The position numbers and the translations under genes were made by a program. The notes below the pieces were generated by a model. It was not told the origin of the DNA, did not search any database, and saw only the letters and a list, made by a program, of their open reading frames with translations. A DNA stretch of 64,000 bases from Acidobacteriota bacterium (GTDB lineage: Bacteria > Acidobacteriota > Holophagae > Holophagales > Holophagaceae): NCBI GenBank assembly GCA_021794095.1, contig JAJYRN010000010.1:41579-105578 (forward strand), read 5' to 3'. Of this stretch, positions 28,526 through 37,413 are shown in pieces (positions within the stretch are counted from its first letter, which is position 1; each line of letters opens with the position of its first letter).

Positions 28526-31393
28526 CTACTTCAGGGTGAACACCACGGCTGCGGCCGGAGCCTGGCCCTGGTTCCGCACCTGGAAGACCCGCGCGGGATC
28601 CGCCTTCCCGGTGTCCAGAAGCCAGCGGATCACTTGCTTGGCGCGGGCGTCGGCCAGGGCCTCCAGGGTCGCGGGAGCCACGTGGATGGTGTCCAGCAGC
28701 CGGCTTGCCATCTCCGCGGTAGGCGGAGGCGGCGCCGCGGGGGCGCCCTTCGCCGGCTTCGGAGCCGGAAACGCGGCCTCGAAGGCGGCCTTGATCCAGC
28801 GGTCCCGCTCGGCAGCGGGCACCGGAGCGCCCTCGTCCGGCAGCTTGAGCGCCGCGGCCCGCGTGCGGCGCAACAGGGCCTCCAATCCGGCCTTCCGCAG
28901 GGCGGCGCCATCGGCGGCGGGGTCGGCCACGCCAACGGCCTCCAGGCTCAAGGCGGGCCGCTCCACCAGGGCCTTTGCCAGGGCCTGGAGCTTGGCTGTG
29001 GCGGCGGCATCCAGCGCGTCTGAGCCCGGCGCGAAGGCCACCTGGCTGAGGTCGCCCGCATCGCTCCCGAAGAGCTTCCCGATGAGCGTGAAGGGCGAGG
29101 TAGCCACCTTCCCCAGCACGTTGAAGATGGCATGCCACACCAGCTTCCCGTACTTGATATCGGGATCGTCCAGGCTGCCCTGGATGGGCAAATCAATGGC
29201 GATGACACCGTGGCGGTCGCGCAGCAGCGCGAGTCCCAGCTTCACCGGTAGGTGCGTGGCCTCGGGGCTCGCCACCTTGTCGCCCAGGTAGAACTGGTCG
29301 AGCGTCACGGCGTTCTCGGCATCCAGTTTCCGCTGCTGGATGCGCAGGCGGGCGTCCACATCCAGCTTGCCCTTCTGCACGGTGTAGCCCAGATACTTGC
29401 CCGTGTAGGGCGAGAAATCCGTGAGGTCGGCGCCCTGGATTTTCAGGGTCACGTCCGTGTCCAGGTCGTGGCGCAGGGGCATGGCGTGGCCCTGGATGGT
29501 GACCGGCGCCAGCCCTCCGGCGCGTCCGGTGAAATCCACCTTGGAGGTGGCCTCGGGCCGGCTGGACAGGCCCAGGTAGCTGCCGTTCAGGTCGCTGAGC
29601 AGCAGGGCCGCATTGGGCTGCACGGAGCGATCCACAAAGCTGAGACGCCCGCCCGTGATGGCCAGCGTCGTGATGGCGATATCCGGCGCCGCGGTCGGGG
29701 TGGGGGGCACCGCGGAGGCCAGCACGCCCTCGGGCTGGGCCGGCGTCCCCTGGCGGAACGCGTGGGCCACATTGGTCGTGCCATCGGGGCCCACCACCAG
29801 CCGGCCTTCAGGATCGGTCCAGGCCACCTGCCGGATCGAGCAGGCGAGAGGTTGCGTCTTCAGATCCAGGCCCGATACCTGGAGGCGGGTCCAGCGGATG
29901 AAGGGCTCGTTGAAGGCTGTGTCGTGCATCTGGAAGTCGCGCACGGTCCCATCGCCGCGCACCGTGGCCCCATCCTGTTTCGTGCCGGCGAAGCTGAAGA
30001 CCACGCGTCCATCGAATCCCGCGGTGCCACGGTCCAAGCGCGCATCCAGCGTCCCATCCAGGTAGGGATCCCAGGGGGGGAGGGCGAGGGCTTGCGCCTT
30101 CACAGCCAGATCCCCGGCCGGTTTCAGGGGGAAGATCTTGCCATCGGCCGTCAGGCTTCCAGACCCCAGGCGCAGGGAAAGGGCGAGGTCCGCCGGAACC
30201 GCAGGATCCAGGCTCAGGTTCGCCAGGTGGCAGGCCACCCCCTCCGCCTCGGCCTGCACGGGCCGGAGCAGAGCCTGGTCGTCCCAGTCCACCGTGAACC
30301 CGGTCAGGTCCAAATGGCGGATGTTCAGGCGCAACGGGGATTCCTCCGGCGTCTTCGGCTTCGGCTTCGGCGTGAACATGCGCACCAGGTTGAGGACGCC
30401 GTCCTTGCCGCGCTGGACGCGGAGGGTTCCGCCCTGGGCCGCGATGGAGCCGATCTGCACCGAGGGCGCCAGGAGATCCGCCTGGCCATCTTTCAGATCC
30501 AGGGACGGAAGTTCCACGGCGGCGGTGGCGGCGCCGGGCTCCGCCACCGCCAGATTCCGGAGGGCGAGGTTCAGATTCGAGAGGTCGAACCGGTGGCGCC
30601 CGGGTGTCCATTCGAACCGGTACTCGGCGTGCAGCGTGGCGGTGCCGCGCCGGATCTCCGTGGCGACCTGCTCCTGTTCGTAGGGGCGGTACTTGGGAAG
30701 CTGGACGTTCTCCATCGCCAGGTGTCCCGTCGAGATAAGCGGATCGAAGCCGATGTCACCCCGCCAGAGCAGGTGCTCCTTCGCCTCGGTCCAGGCATCC
30801 AGGGCGTAGCCGCTCTGATGCCCCACCTGGGTGCGGATGCCGGCCACCCGCAGATCCACGGGGCCGAGCGCCGTGCGGAAGGGCGTGGCGGTGCTGAGAT
30901 CCTCGAAGGCCAGCCGGGCATCCCGGAGCAGGAAGGTGCCGATGGCCACCGTCCAGGCGGAGGACTCGGCCGCAGGCTTTCCGCCGGATTCCTTCAGCAG
31001 ATCCTGGAAATTCAGGTGGCCCTTGGTATCCAGCACCGTCCGCACGGAAAGGCCATCCACCTCCACTGTGGAGAAGCCGGCAGTGCGCGCCAGCAGCGGC
31101 CAGAAGCGGGCATTCACGTAGAGCCGCCGGAGGGTGATCCAGTCGCTGCCATCGCGGTTGGGCACCCGCAGGCCCTCGCAGGTCAGGGCGAGGTTGAAAG
31201 GGTTGAAGCGGACCCGCGCCAGGGTCGCCTTCCGGTGGGTCGCTTCCGCGACCGCACGCGCAATCCTGGGCCGTACCAGGCGCGGGACCAGCAGGAACCC
31301 CGCCAGGATCCACAGGATGTAGAGGCCCACCAGCGCCAGGACCAGGCGGCGCCACCGCCGAAAGAAAGCCTGGAGAGGGGCTTGGATGGACAT
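28526..31393 (-). CDS. DUF748 / AsmA-like large envelope protein
   Basis: A 955-residue protein with one N-terminal membrane helix (about residues 17-37, LVLALVGLYILWILAGFLLVP) followed by a very long, beta-strand-rich region typical of DUF748, a relative of AsmA/TamB-type proteins (LDLRVAGIRTQ, PVTIQGHAMPLRHDLDTDVTLKIQG, GVIAIDLPIQGSLDDPDIKYGKL near the C-terminal third). The last 150 residues are Ala/Pro-rich. Related proteins bridge the periplasm and are linked to lipid transport or outer-membrane homeostasis; the function here is inferred only from this. Start at ATG 31393. Its end nearly touches the convergent acyltransferase gene. Confidence 0.88.
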   Translation of the reverse strand: MSIQAPLQAFFRRWRRLVLALVGLYILWILAGFLLVPRLVRPRIARAVAEATHRKATLARVRFNPFNLALTCEGLRVPNRDGSDWITLRRLYVNARFWPLLARTAGFSTVEVDGLSVRTVLDTKGHLNFQDLLKESGGKPAAESSAWTVAIGTFLLRDARLAFEDLSTATPFRTALGPVDLRVAGIRTQVGHQSGYALDAWTEAKEHLLWRGDIGFDPLISTGHLAMENVQLPKYRPYEQEQVATEIRRGTATLHAEYRFEWTPGRHRFDLSNLNLALRNLAVAEPGAATAAVELPSLDLKDGQADLLAPSVQIGSIAAQGGTLRVQRGKDGVLNLVRMFTPKPKPKTPEESPLRLNIRHLDLTGFTVDWDDQALLRPVQAEAEGVACHLANLSLDPAVPADLALSLRLGSGSLTADGKIFPLKPAGDLAVKAQALALPPWDPYLDGTLDARLDRGTAGFDGRVVFSFAGTKQDGATVRGDGTVRDFQMHDTAFNEPFIRWTRLQVSGLDLKTQPLACSIRQVAWTDPEGRLVVGPDGTTNVAHAFRQGTPAQPEGVLASAVPPTPTAAPDIAITTLAITGGRLSFVDRSVQPNAALLLSDLNGSYLGLSSRPEATSKVDFTGRAGGLAPVTIQGHAMPLRHDLDTDVTLKIQGADLTDFSPYTGKYLGYTVQKGKLDVDARLRIQQRKLDAENAVTLDQFYLGDKVASPEATHLPVKLGLALLRDRHGVIAIDLPIQGSLDDPDIKYGKLVWHAIFNVLGKVATSPFTLIGKLFGSDAGDLSQVAFAPGSDALDAAATAKLQALAKALVERPALSLEAVGVADPAADGAALRKAGLEALLRRTRAAALKLPDEGAPVPAAERDRWIKAAFEAAFPAPKPAKGAPAAPPPPTAEMASRLLDTIHVAPATLEALADARAKQVIRWLLDTGKADPARVFQVRNQGQAPAAAVVFTLK

Positions 31394-31548
31394 GGCAAAA
31401 GCATAGACCCTTCTTCCATCTGTGATTCAAGCCACAAACCCTCCTGGCATGGGAATGGAAGGGGACTATGCTCCCCTCGTCGCGGGGCCGCCAGGACTGC
31501 CACCCATCCGAGCGTGTCGGCGCTTCGCTGGACCGAAAGGCACGAGTC

Positions 31549-32868
31549 ATGTCTGTTCGCCGCGTCGTCATCCTGGGGGCCGCTGGCCGCGACTTCCACA
31601 ACTTCAACACCGTGTACCGGGATAACCCCGAGGTCCAGGTGGTGGCCTTCACCGCCACCCAGATCCCCGACATCGCGGGCCGGCGCTACCCCGCGGCGCT
31701 CGCCGGCAAGCTCTATCCCCAGGGCATCCCCATCGTGGATGAGAGCGATCTGGTGGCCCTCCTCCAGCGCGAGAAGCCCGATGCCGCCGTCTTCTCCTAC
31801 TCGGATGTGCCCCACGCCACCGTGATGCACCTGGCCAGCCTCTGCATCGCCCAGGGCTGCGACTTCGAGCTGCTGGGGGCGGACAAGACCATGATCAAGT
31901 CCTCGAAACCGGTCATCGCCATCACGGCGGTGCGCACCGGCGCGGGCAAGAGCCAGACCACCCGCTACCTCAGCAACATCCTCAAGAAGCTGGGCAAGAA
32001 GGTGGTGGCCATCCGCCATCCCATGCCCTATGGTGACCTCGCCAAGCAGGCCTGCCAGCGGTTCGCGGACTACGGCGACCTGGACAAGCACCTGTGCACC
32101 ATCGAGGAACGCGAGGAGTACGAGCCGCACATTGACAACGGTTTCGTGGTGTACGCGGGTGTGGACTACGAGCAGATCATCCGCAGCGCGGAGAAGGAAG
32201 CCGACGTCATCCTCTGGGACGGCGGCAACAACGACCTGCCCTTCTACAAGAGCGACCTCCACATCTGCATCGCGGATCCCCTGCGCCCCGGCCACGAGCT
32301 GGGCTACCACCCCGGCGAGGCCAACTTCCGCATGGCGGACATCATCCTCATCAACAAGTGCGACAGTGCCCAGGAAGCCGACATCGCGTCCATCGAGGCC
32401 AATGCCGCGAAGGTGAACCCTGGCGCCCGCGTCATCCGCGCCACCAGCCCCGTGAGCTGCGCCCATCCCGAGATGGTCAAGGGCAAGCGCGCCCTGGTCA
32501 TCGAGGATGGCCCCACCCTCACCCACGGTTCCATGAGCTACGGCGCGGGCGTGGTGGCCGCCAAGGCCATGGGCGCCCGGGTGATCGTGGACCCCACGCC
32601 CTACGCCGTGGCCTCCATCGCCGCTACCTACCGGAAGTACCCCAATGCCCAGGGCATCCTCCCCGCCATGGGCTACGGCGAAGCCCAGGTGAAGGATCTC
32701 GAAGCCACCATCGAGGCCACCCCCTGCGATGTGGTGCTCAGCGCCACCCCCATTGACCTCACCCGCATCCTCAAGGTCACCAAGCCCATGACCCGCGTCC
32801 GCTACGACCTGGCCGAAATTCGCGAGGGGCAGCTGGAGGCGGAGGTGCGCAAGACGTTGGGGCTGTAG
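31549..32868 (+). CDS. Cyclic 2,3-diphosphoglycerate synthetase-like P-loop protein
   Basis: A 439-residue protein with an N-terminal Rossmann-like region (MSVRRVVILGAAGRDFHNF), a P-loop TGAGKS at 130-135, a central ILWDGGNNDLPF block, and INKCD near the middle. This architecture matches the family annotated as cyclic 2,3-diphosphoglycerate synthetase, known biochemically from methanogens, and its many bacterial relatives of unproven activity. ATP- or GTP-dependent ligase activity is likely; the real substrate is uncertain. The start at 31549 follows GAAAGG. A 34-nt hairpin element sits between its stop and the end of the convergent nuclease gene. No neighbouring gene suggests a pathway. Confidence 0.82.
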   Translation: MSVRRVVILGAAGRDFHNFNTVYRDNPEVQVVAFTATQIPDIAGRRYPAALAGKLYPQGIPIVDESDLVALLQREKPDAAVFSYSDVPHATVMHLASLCIAQGCDFELLGADKTMIKSSKPVIAITAVRTGAGKSQTTRYLSNILKKLGKKVVAIRHPMPYGDLAKQACQRFADYGDLDKHLCTIEEREEYEPHIDNGFVVYAGVDYEQIIRSAEKEADVILWDGGNNDLPFYKSDLHICIADPLRPGHELGYHPGEANFRMADIILINKCDSAQEADIASIEANAAKVNPGARVIRATSPVSCAHPEMVKGKRALVIEDGPTLTHGSMSYGAGVVAAKAMGARVIVDPTPYAVASIAATYRKYPNAQGILPAMGYGEAQVKDLEATIEATPCDVVLSATPIDLTRILKVTKPMTRVRYDLAEIREGQLEAEVRKTLGL

Positions 32869-32875
32869 CCGGGCC

Positions 32876-32909
32876 GGCTCGGGGCGCTGCGCGCCTCGAG
32901 TTAGGAAAG
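32876..32909 (+). repeat. 34-nt palindromic element (TGC-loop family), copy 1
   Basis: A 10-bp stem (CTCGGGGCGC / GCGCCTCGAG, one G-T pair) around a TGC loop, starting 7 bases after the stop of the upstream gene and followed by TTAGGAAAG. A second copy at 40160 has the same loop, length and GTAGGAAAG tail, with paired changes that keep the stem. The tail overlaps the last codon and stop of the convergent nuclease gene. Confidence 0.7.
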
Positions 32910-33581
32910 ATAGGGCGTGGTGGATTCGGGGACGGCCCAGTGAATGCGCTGGGCCGTCCGTTTTCCGATGCCTTCGACTTCGGTGAGGGACTGCTCGCTG
33001 GCGCACACGACCGCCTCCACGGAACCGAACCGATCCAGGAGCCCCTTCGCCCGGGCGGCTCCGACACCGGGCAATCCCGTCAGCAAAAACACCTGCAAGG
33101 CCCGCTTGCCACGGGTCCGCCTTCCGGTTCGCCGGATCGTGGCCCTCGCAGGGGCTTGCAGCTGGCGTGCCGTGTACAGAATCAGATTGGCCGACTCGGC
33201 TTCATCTGCGGACCTCAACACCGGAATCCCGAATCCCACGGCCAGCGCCACCAGAGCCCCCTGGATCCCTTCCCGGGTCACGCCAGCTCCATGCCATTCC
33301 CCAGGCCGCCCTTCCAGAAGCACGAAGGATCGGACAGATAGGGCCGCCAGGCGGGAGGCCTGTTCGAACAAGCGCCCAGCCCGGAGGCTTTCGAGAAAGT
33401 CCGGAACCCGCTTCCGCTCGATGACCGCCTTCCCTTCGACCAGATAATCCCCTGTCCGGAGCCGCTTTACCCCCGCGGCCACACCCGGCGCCGCAGCGAA
33501 TCTGGCCATCATCCCTGAACTCCGCGCCTCCCGGTCATCCACCCAGATCCGGATCGGCTCTACGTCCGAACCACGGCCCAT
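32901..33581 (-). CDS. XPF/ERCC4-type nuclease with helix-hairpin-helix domain
   Basis: A 226-residue structure-specific endonuclease candidate. Residues about 8-140 form an ERCC4 nuclease domain: WVDDREARSSG, and the diagnostic GDXnERKX3D motif as GDYLVEGKAVIERKRVPD. The C-terminus is a tandem helix-hairpin-helix (LLTGLPGVGAARAKGLLDRFG, then LTEVEGIGKRTAQRIHW). This nuclease-(HhH)2 layout is the archaeal/eukaryotic XPF arrangement without a helicase, and should act as a dimer on branched DNA. The frame is open to 33806; the ATG at 33581 matches the domain start. It is divergent from the old-yellow-enzyme gene. Confidence 0.85.
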   Translation of the reverse strand: MGRGSDVEPIRIWVDDREARSSGMMARFAAAPGVAAGVKRLRTGDYLVEGKAVIERKRVPDFLESLRAGRLFEQASRLAALSVRSFVLLEGRPGEWHGAGVTREGIQGALVALAVGFGIPVLRSADEAESANLILYTARQLQAPARATIRRTGRRTRGKRALQVFLLTGLPGVGAARAKGLLDRFGSVEAVVCASEQSLTEVEGIGKRTAQRIHWAVPESTTPYLS

Positions 33582-33637
33582 GCGACCCCCTCGTTGAGAA
33601 TTCGTGACGAGCCGACCCGCCAGACGCCCTACCCTAT

Positions 33638-33667
33638 CTCTGAATGGGGCAGAGGCCCCATTCAGAG
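33638..33667. promoter_or_regulatory. Perfect 13-bp inverted repeat between two divergent genes
   Basis: CTCTGAATGGGGC and GCCCCATTCAGAG are exact reverse complements separated by AGAG. The site lies 17 bp upstream of the old-yellow-enzyme start and 57 bp upstream of the divergent nuclease start. It could be a repressor operator or an mRNA hairpin; no T-run follows. A sequence TACCCTATCT just upstream could be a -10 region. Confidence 0.5.
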
Positions 33668-33683
33668 CCCCCGGAGCCCGCCC

Positions 33684-34766
33684 ATGAACCGCCTCTTCCA
33701 GCCCCTTACCCTGCGCGGCCTCACCCTGCCCAACCGCATCGCCGCTTCGCCCATGTGCCAGTACCAGGCCGTGGACGGCCTCGCCCAGGATTGGCACCTC
33801 GTGCACCTGGGCGGCCTAGCCCAGGGGGGCGCAGGGCTGGTGCTCACCGAAGCCACCGCGGTGGTGCCCGAGGGCCGGATCAGCCCCGACGATCTGGGCC
33901 TCTGGAACGACGCTCAGGCGGAGGCCCTGGGCCATGTGGTCCGTTTCATCACCTCCCAGGGCGCGGTACCCGGTGTGCAGCTGGCCCACGCAGGGCGCAA
34001 GGCTTCCAACCCCGCGCCCTGGAAGGGCAGCGGCAGCCTCAGTCCAGCAGCGGGAGGCTGGGTGCCCGTGGCGCCGAGCGCCCTGCCCTTTGACGCGGGC
34101 TGGACCGTGCCCACGGCGCTCGATGCCGCAGGCCTCGCAGGCGTGGTCCAGGCCTTCGTGGACGCGGCCCGGCGCGCCCTGGCCGCGGGTTTCCAGGTGG
34201 CCGAGATCCACGCGGCCCACGGCTACCTGCTGCACCAGTTCCTCTCGCCCCTCACCAACCACCGCGAGGATGCCTACGGCGGACCCTTTGAGAACCGCAC
34301 CCGCCTGCTCCGTGAGGTGGTGGCGGCGGTCCGCGACGGGTGGCCCGAGCGCCTGCCCCTCTTCGTGCGCCTCTCCGCCACGGACTGGGTGGAGGGCGGC
34401 TGGGATCTGGAACAGTCGGTGGAGTTGGCGAAGGCGCTGAGCGACCTCGGCGTGGACCTGGTGGACTGTTCCTCGGGAGGCCTGGTCCCCCGGGCGGAGA
34501 TTCCGCTGGGACCGGGCTACCAGGTGCCTTTTGCGGCGCGGATCCGCGCCGAAGCCGGCCTTCCCACGGGCGCCGTGGGCCTCATCACCGATCCTCAGCA
34601 GGCCGAGGACATCCTCGCGCAGGGTTCCAGTGACCTCGTGCTGCTGGGCCGCGAACTGCTGCGGAATCCCCGCTGGCCCCTCGCCGCCGCCCAGGCCCTC
34701 CACACCGAGATCCCCTGGCCCGCCTCCTACGCCCGCGCCGCCCGTAGCCCCGTAGCCATGCGGTAG
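33684..34766 (+). CDS. Old yellow enzyme family NADH:flavin oxidoreductase (YqjM type)
   Basis: A 360-residue FMN-dependent ene-reductase with a TIM barrel. YqjM-type markers are the regulatory Cys25 in ASPMCQYQ, the HAGRKAS block, and the active-site HAAHGYLLHQFLSP followed by NHREDAYGG. It would reduce activated C=C bonds using NAD(P)H; physiological substrates are unknown, with roles in electrophile or oxidative stress suspected. The start at 33684 gives the family N-terminus (MNRLFQPLTLRG). A perfect inverted repeat sits just upstream, and a large palindrome of the iterated-unit family follows the stop, before the convergent comF gene. Confidence 0.95.
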   Translation: MNRLFQPLTLRGLTLPNRIAASPMCQYQAVDGLAQDWHLVHLGGLAQGGAGLVLTEATAVVPEGRISPDDLGLWNDAQAEALGHVVRFITSQGAVPGVQLAHAGRKASNPAPWKGSGSLSPAAGGWVPVAPSALPFDAGWTVPTALDAAGLAGVVQAFVDAARRALAAGFQVAEIHAAHGYLLHQFLSPLTNHREDAYGGPFENRTRLLREVVAAVRDGWPERLPLFVRLSATDWVEGGWDLEQSVELAKALSDLGVDLVDCSSGGLVPRAEIPLGPGYQVPFAARIRAEAGLPTGAVGLITDPQQAEDILAQGSSDLVLLGRELLRNPRWPLAAAQALHTEIPWPASYARAARSPVAMR

Positions 34767-34775
34767 CACCAAGGG

Positions 34776-34892
34776 AACGAGCTGGTCACGGAAGGCACGG
34801 AAAAGGGCAGGAAGACACGGAAACCAAGCAAGATCGAATTTCTTCTTCCCGCGTCCTCCGTGAACTTCCGTGTCTTCCGTGTCCAGCTCGTT
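34776..34892. repeat. Iterated-unit palindrome, copy 1 (between OYE and comF genes)
   Basis: Outer arms AACGAGCTGG (34776-34785) and CCAGCTCGTT (34883-34892) pair perfectly. Inside, the left arm carries repeated CACGGAA units at about 9-nt spacing and the right arm the complementary TTCCGTG units. A TTTT run follows the right arm. It lies between two convergent genes, so it may end transcription in both directions. No coding potential. Confidence 0.75.
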
Positions 34893-34912
34893 TTGCTCGA
34901 TTTGGCCGGCGT

Positions 34913-35611
34913 TCATAGCGCCCGGAACAGGGTCAGGACGCGTACGTCGTCGGCGCCGCCGGCCTGCAGGGCCTGGGCGCAGCGAAGGAGGGTGGTGCCG
35001 GTGGTCCAGACATCATCCACCAGCAGCACGGCGCCGCCGGAAAGCCGCGGCCCGCGCAGGGTGATCGCCGCTTTCGGCAGCCGCCGCCGCTGGCTCTCGG
35101 TGCGAGCAGCCTGGCGGCCGGCCCGCCAGGCCTTGGTGAGCAGGGGCTGAAAAGGGCGCTCCAGGCGCCGGGCCAGGAGACGGGCCACCTCCTCCGCCAG
35201 ATCAAAACCCCGCAGCAGTCTCCGGTGCAGCGCCGTGGGTGCGGCCGTCACCCGGTCCACCTCCGCAGCCCACGGGGGCAACGTCGCATCGGCCACCTGG
35301 CCGAGCAGGGCCTTCCGCCAGCCGGCCTCGCCGGCCTTGATGGCGGGCAGCAGCAGGGCGCCCAGGGGGGGGCGCCCCCCGTGGTAGTCCCAGAGGGCAT
35401 CGCCATGGCTCCAGGCCGTGGGTTCAGGGCACTCCCCGTCCCCATGAACCAGGGCGCAGCGGGAGCAGCGCTCCTCCACCAGGGGCACCAGCCCCGACCA
35501 GCAGCGCCCGCAGAGCCCCGCCACCGCCGCGCCATCCAGAGGCCCGAGGCAGCCGCGGCAGAGCAGGAACGCCCCGGCGGCGAGGCGGGAGCGCTCCTGC
35601 CACAAGGCCAT
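34913..35611 (-). CDS. ComF-family phosphoribosyltransferase-like protein
   Basis: A 232-residue protein with an N-terminal zinc-ribbon-like region (CRGCLGP, CGRCWSG, CSRCALVHG) and a C-terminal PRTase fold with the PRPP-binding motif VLLVDDVWTTGTTL. ComF proteins are needed for single-stranded DNA processing in natural transformation in several bacteria, and relatives occur widely. Length is typical. The gene ends about 20 bp from an iterated palindrome. Its start is 4 bases downstream of the amino-acid permease stop on the same strand, so the two may be co-transcribed. Confidence 0.9.
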   Translation of the reverse strand: MALWQERSRLAAGAFLLCRGCLGPLDGAAVAGLCGRCWSGLVPLVEERCSRCALVHGDGECPEPTAWSHGDALWDYHGGRPPLGALLLPAIKAGEAGWRKALLGQVADATLPPWAAEVDRVTAAPTALHRRLLRGFDLAEEVARLLARRLERPFQPLLTKAWRAGRQAARTESQRRRLPKAAITLRGPRLSGGAVLLVDDVWTTGTTLLRCAQALQAGGADDVRVLTLFRAL

Positions 35612-35615
35612 GGGA

Positions 35616-37280
35616 TCAACTGCGCCCGAAGACTTTGACGGCGAACACCATCGTCGGGATGAAGGCGATGATGCTGGTGGCGAGCAGGATCATGTGCGGC
35701 CCCAGACGGCCCCCCGTGGTGCCCTCACCCGCCAGCCGGCTCTTCCGCCAGCCGTACCCGCTGTAGATCATCAGTCCCACCTCCAGCCAGATGATCAGCC
35801 GGAGCCAGGTGTCCTTAGGGAGGCCGGACATCACCCAGAGGCAGGCCAACGCGCCCAGGCCGCCCACGATCAGGGCGCCGGGCAGGCCCCCGGGCACCCG
35901 GAAGGGGCGGTGCGTGTCCGCGTTGGTGAAGCGGAGGATGGGCACCCCCAGGCACACCAGGACGAAGGCCAGCAGCGTCCCGATGGACACCAACTCGCCG
36001 ACCACGCTGAGGGGGATGAGGCCACCGCAGATGGCCACGAAGATGCCCGTCACCACGGTGGCGATGTGGGGCGTGCCGTGGGTGCGGTGGGTGCGCCCGA
36101 ACCAGGGCAGGAGGCCATCCTTGGACATGGCGTAGAAGATGCGCGTCTGGCCCATGATCATCACGAGGATCACGGAGGTCAGGCCCGCCAGGGCGCCCAG
36201 CTTCACCATGAAGGACAGGGATTCCTGGGCCATGGGGGACCAGTGCCGAAGGGCCACGATGCGGTCCACACCCACCGCCACGGGATCAGACACACCGAGC
36301 AGCCGGTAGGGCACCACGCCCGTGAGCACCAGGGACATGAGGATGTAGAGGATCGTGCAGATCACCAGGGAGGTCAGGATGCCGATGGGCAGGTCTCGGC
36401 CCGGGTTCTTGCACTCCTGGGCGGTGGTCGAGACCGCGTCGAAACCGATGTAGGCGAAGAACACGACGCCCGCCCCGGTGAGCACGCCAGGCCACCCGTA
36501 GCTGATGAAGCCCCCGCCCTTGACGCTCAGGCCGACGGGAGGCACCATGCGGGCGATCCCGTGGGCGGCTGGATTGGCGATCCAGTTCGCGTGGCTCGCC
36601 ACCGACCAGCCCAGGGCGATGAAGGCCAGCACGATGATCACCTTCACCACGACGATGAGGTTGTTCACGAAGGCCGATTCCCGCATGCCGCGGTAGAGGA
36701 TGGCGGACACCAGCAGCGCCACCAGGGTCGCCGGGAGGTTCCACACGCCGTGGACCTGGCTCCCGTTTGACAGGGTGACCAGGCCGCCCCAGGGGCCCTG
36801 GGTGAAGCGCAACAGGGTGTCCGAGAGGTGGATGTGGAGGGTCTTCTCGATCAGCGAGACGAAGTAGCCGGACCAGGACACAGACACGGTCACGGCCCCG
36901 AAGGCGTATTCCAGGATCAAGTCCCAGCCGATGATCCAGGCGATGAACTCACCCATGGTGGCGTAGGAGTAGGCATAGGCGCTGCCGGCCACGGGGACCA
37001 TGGCCGCCATCTCCGCGTAGCAGAGGCCCGCGAGGGCGCAGAGCACGCCGCCGATCATGAAGCTGAAGATGATGCCCGGGCCGGCGTAGAAGGCCGCCGC
37101 CAGACCGGTGAGGCTGAAGATGCCGGCGCCGATGATGGCGCCGATGCCCAGGGTGGTGAGGTTGAAGGCCCCGAGGGTGCGCTTGAGCTGGCCGCCGCCG
37201 TGACCGCCTTCGCCCGCGGTGGGATCATTGGCATCGGCGATGAGCCGGGCCAGGTCCTTCTTGACGAACAATCCACCCAT
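35616..37280 (-). CDS. APC-superfamily amino acid permease (cationic amino acid transporter type)
   Basis: A 554-residue inner-membrane transporter with about 12 or more hydrophobic segments. The APC signature GIGAIIGAGIFSLTG is in the first helix, and AGLCYAEMAAMVPVAGSAYAYSY, GFDAVSTTAQECKNP and VMIMGQTRIFYAMSKDGLLP identify the cationic amino acid transporter branch. It would import amino acids by proton symport or exchange; the substrate is not determined. The start ATG at 37280 follows GGAGG eight bases upstream. The gene stands before comF. An arginine deiminase 9 kb away makes arginine a possible substrate, but this is speculation. Confidence 0.92.
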   Translation of the reverse strand: MGGLFVKKDLARLIADANDPTAGEGGHGGGQLKRTLGAFNLTTLGIGAIIGAGIFSLTGLAAAFYAGPGIIFSFMIGGVLCALAGLCYAEMAAMVPVAGSAYAYSYATMGEFIAWIIGWDLILEYAFGAVTVSVSWSGYFVSLIEKTLHIHLSDTLLRFTQGPWGGLVTLSNGSQVHGVWNLPATLVALLVSAILYRGMRESAFVNNLIVVVKVIIVLAFIALGWSVASHANWIANPAAHGIARMVPPVGLSVKGGGFISYGWPGVLTGAGVVFFAYIGFDAVSTTAQECKNPGRDLPIGILTSLVICTILYILMSLVLTGVVPYRLLGVSDPVAVGVDRIVALRHWSPMAQESLSFMVKLGALAGLTSVILVMIMGQTRIFYAMSKDGLLPWFGRTHRTHGTPHIATVVTGIFVAICGGLIPLSVVGELVSIGTLLAFVLVCLGVPILRFTNADTHRPFRVPGGLPGALIVGGLGALACLWVMSGLPKDTWLRLIIWLEVGLMIYSGYGWRKSRLAGEGTTGGRLGPHMILLATSIIAFIPTMVFAVKVFGRS

Positions 37281-37413
37281 GGGGAAAACCTCCAAACGCG
37301 GGAATCAAGATACGAGGGACGACGGGACCACCATAGCAGGCCTTGGCCGTTCGACAGGATGTGGAGAAATTCCAATCATTCAGGCAGGCTAGGGGAATCC
37401 AATCGGGGATCTC

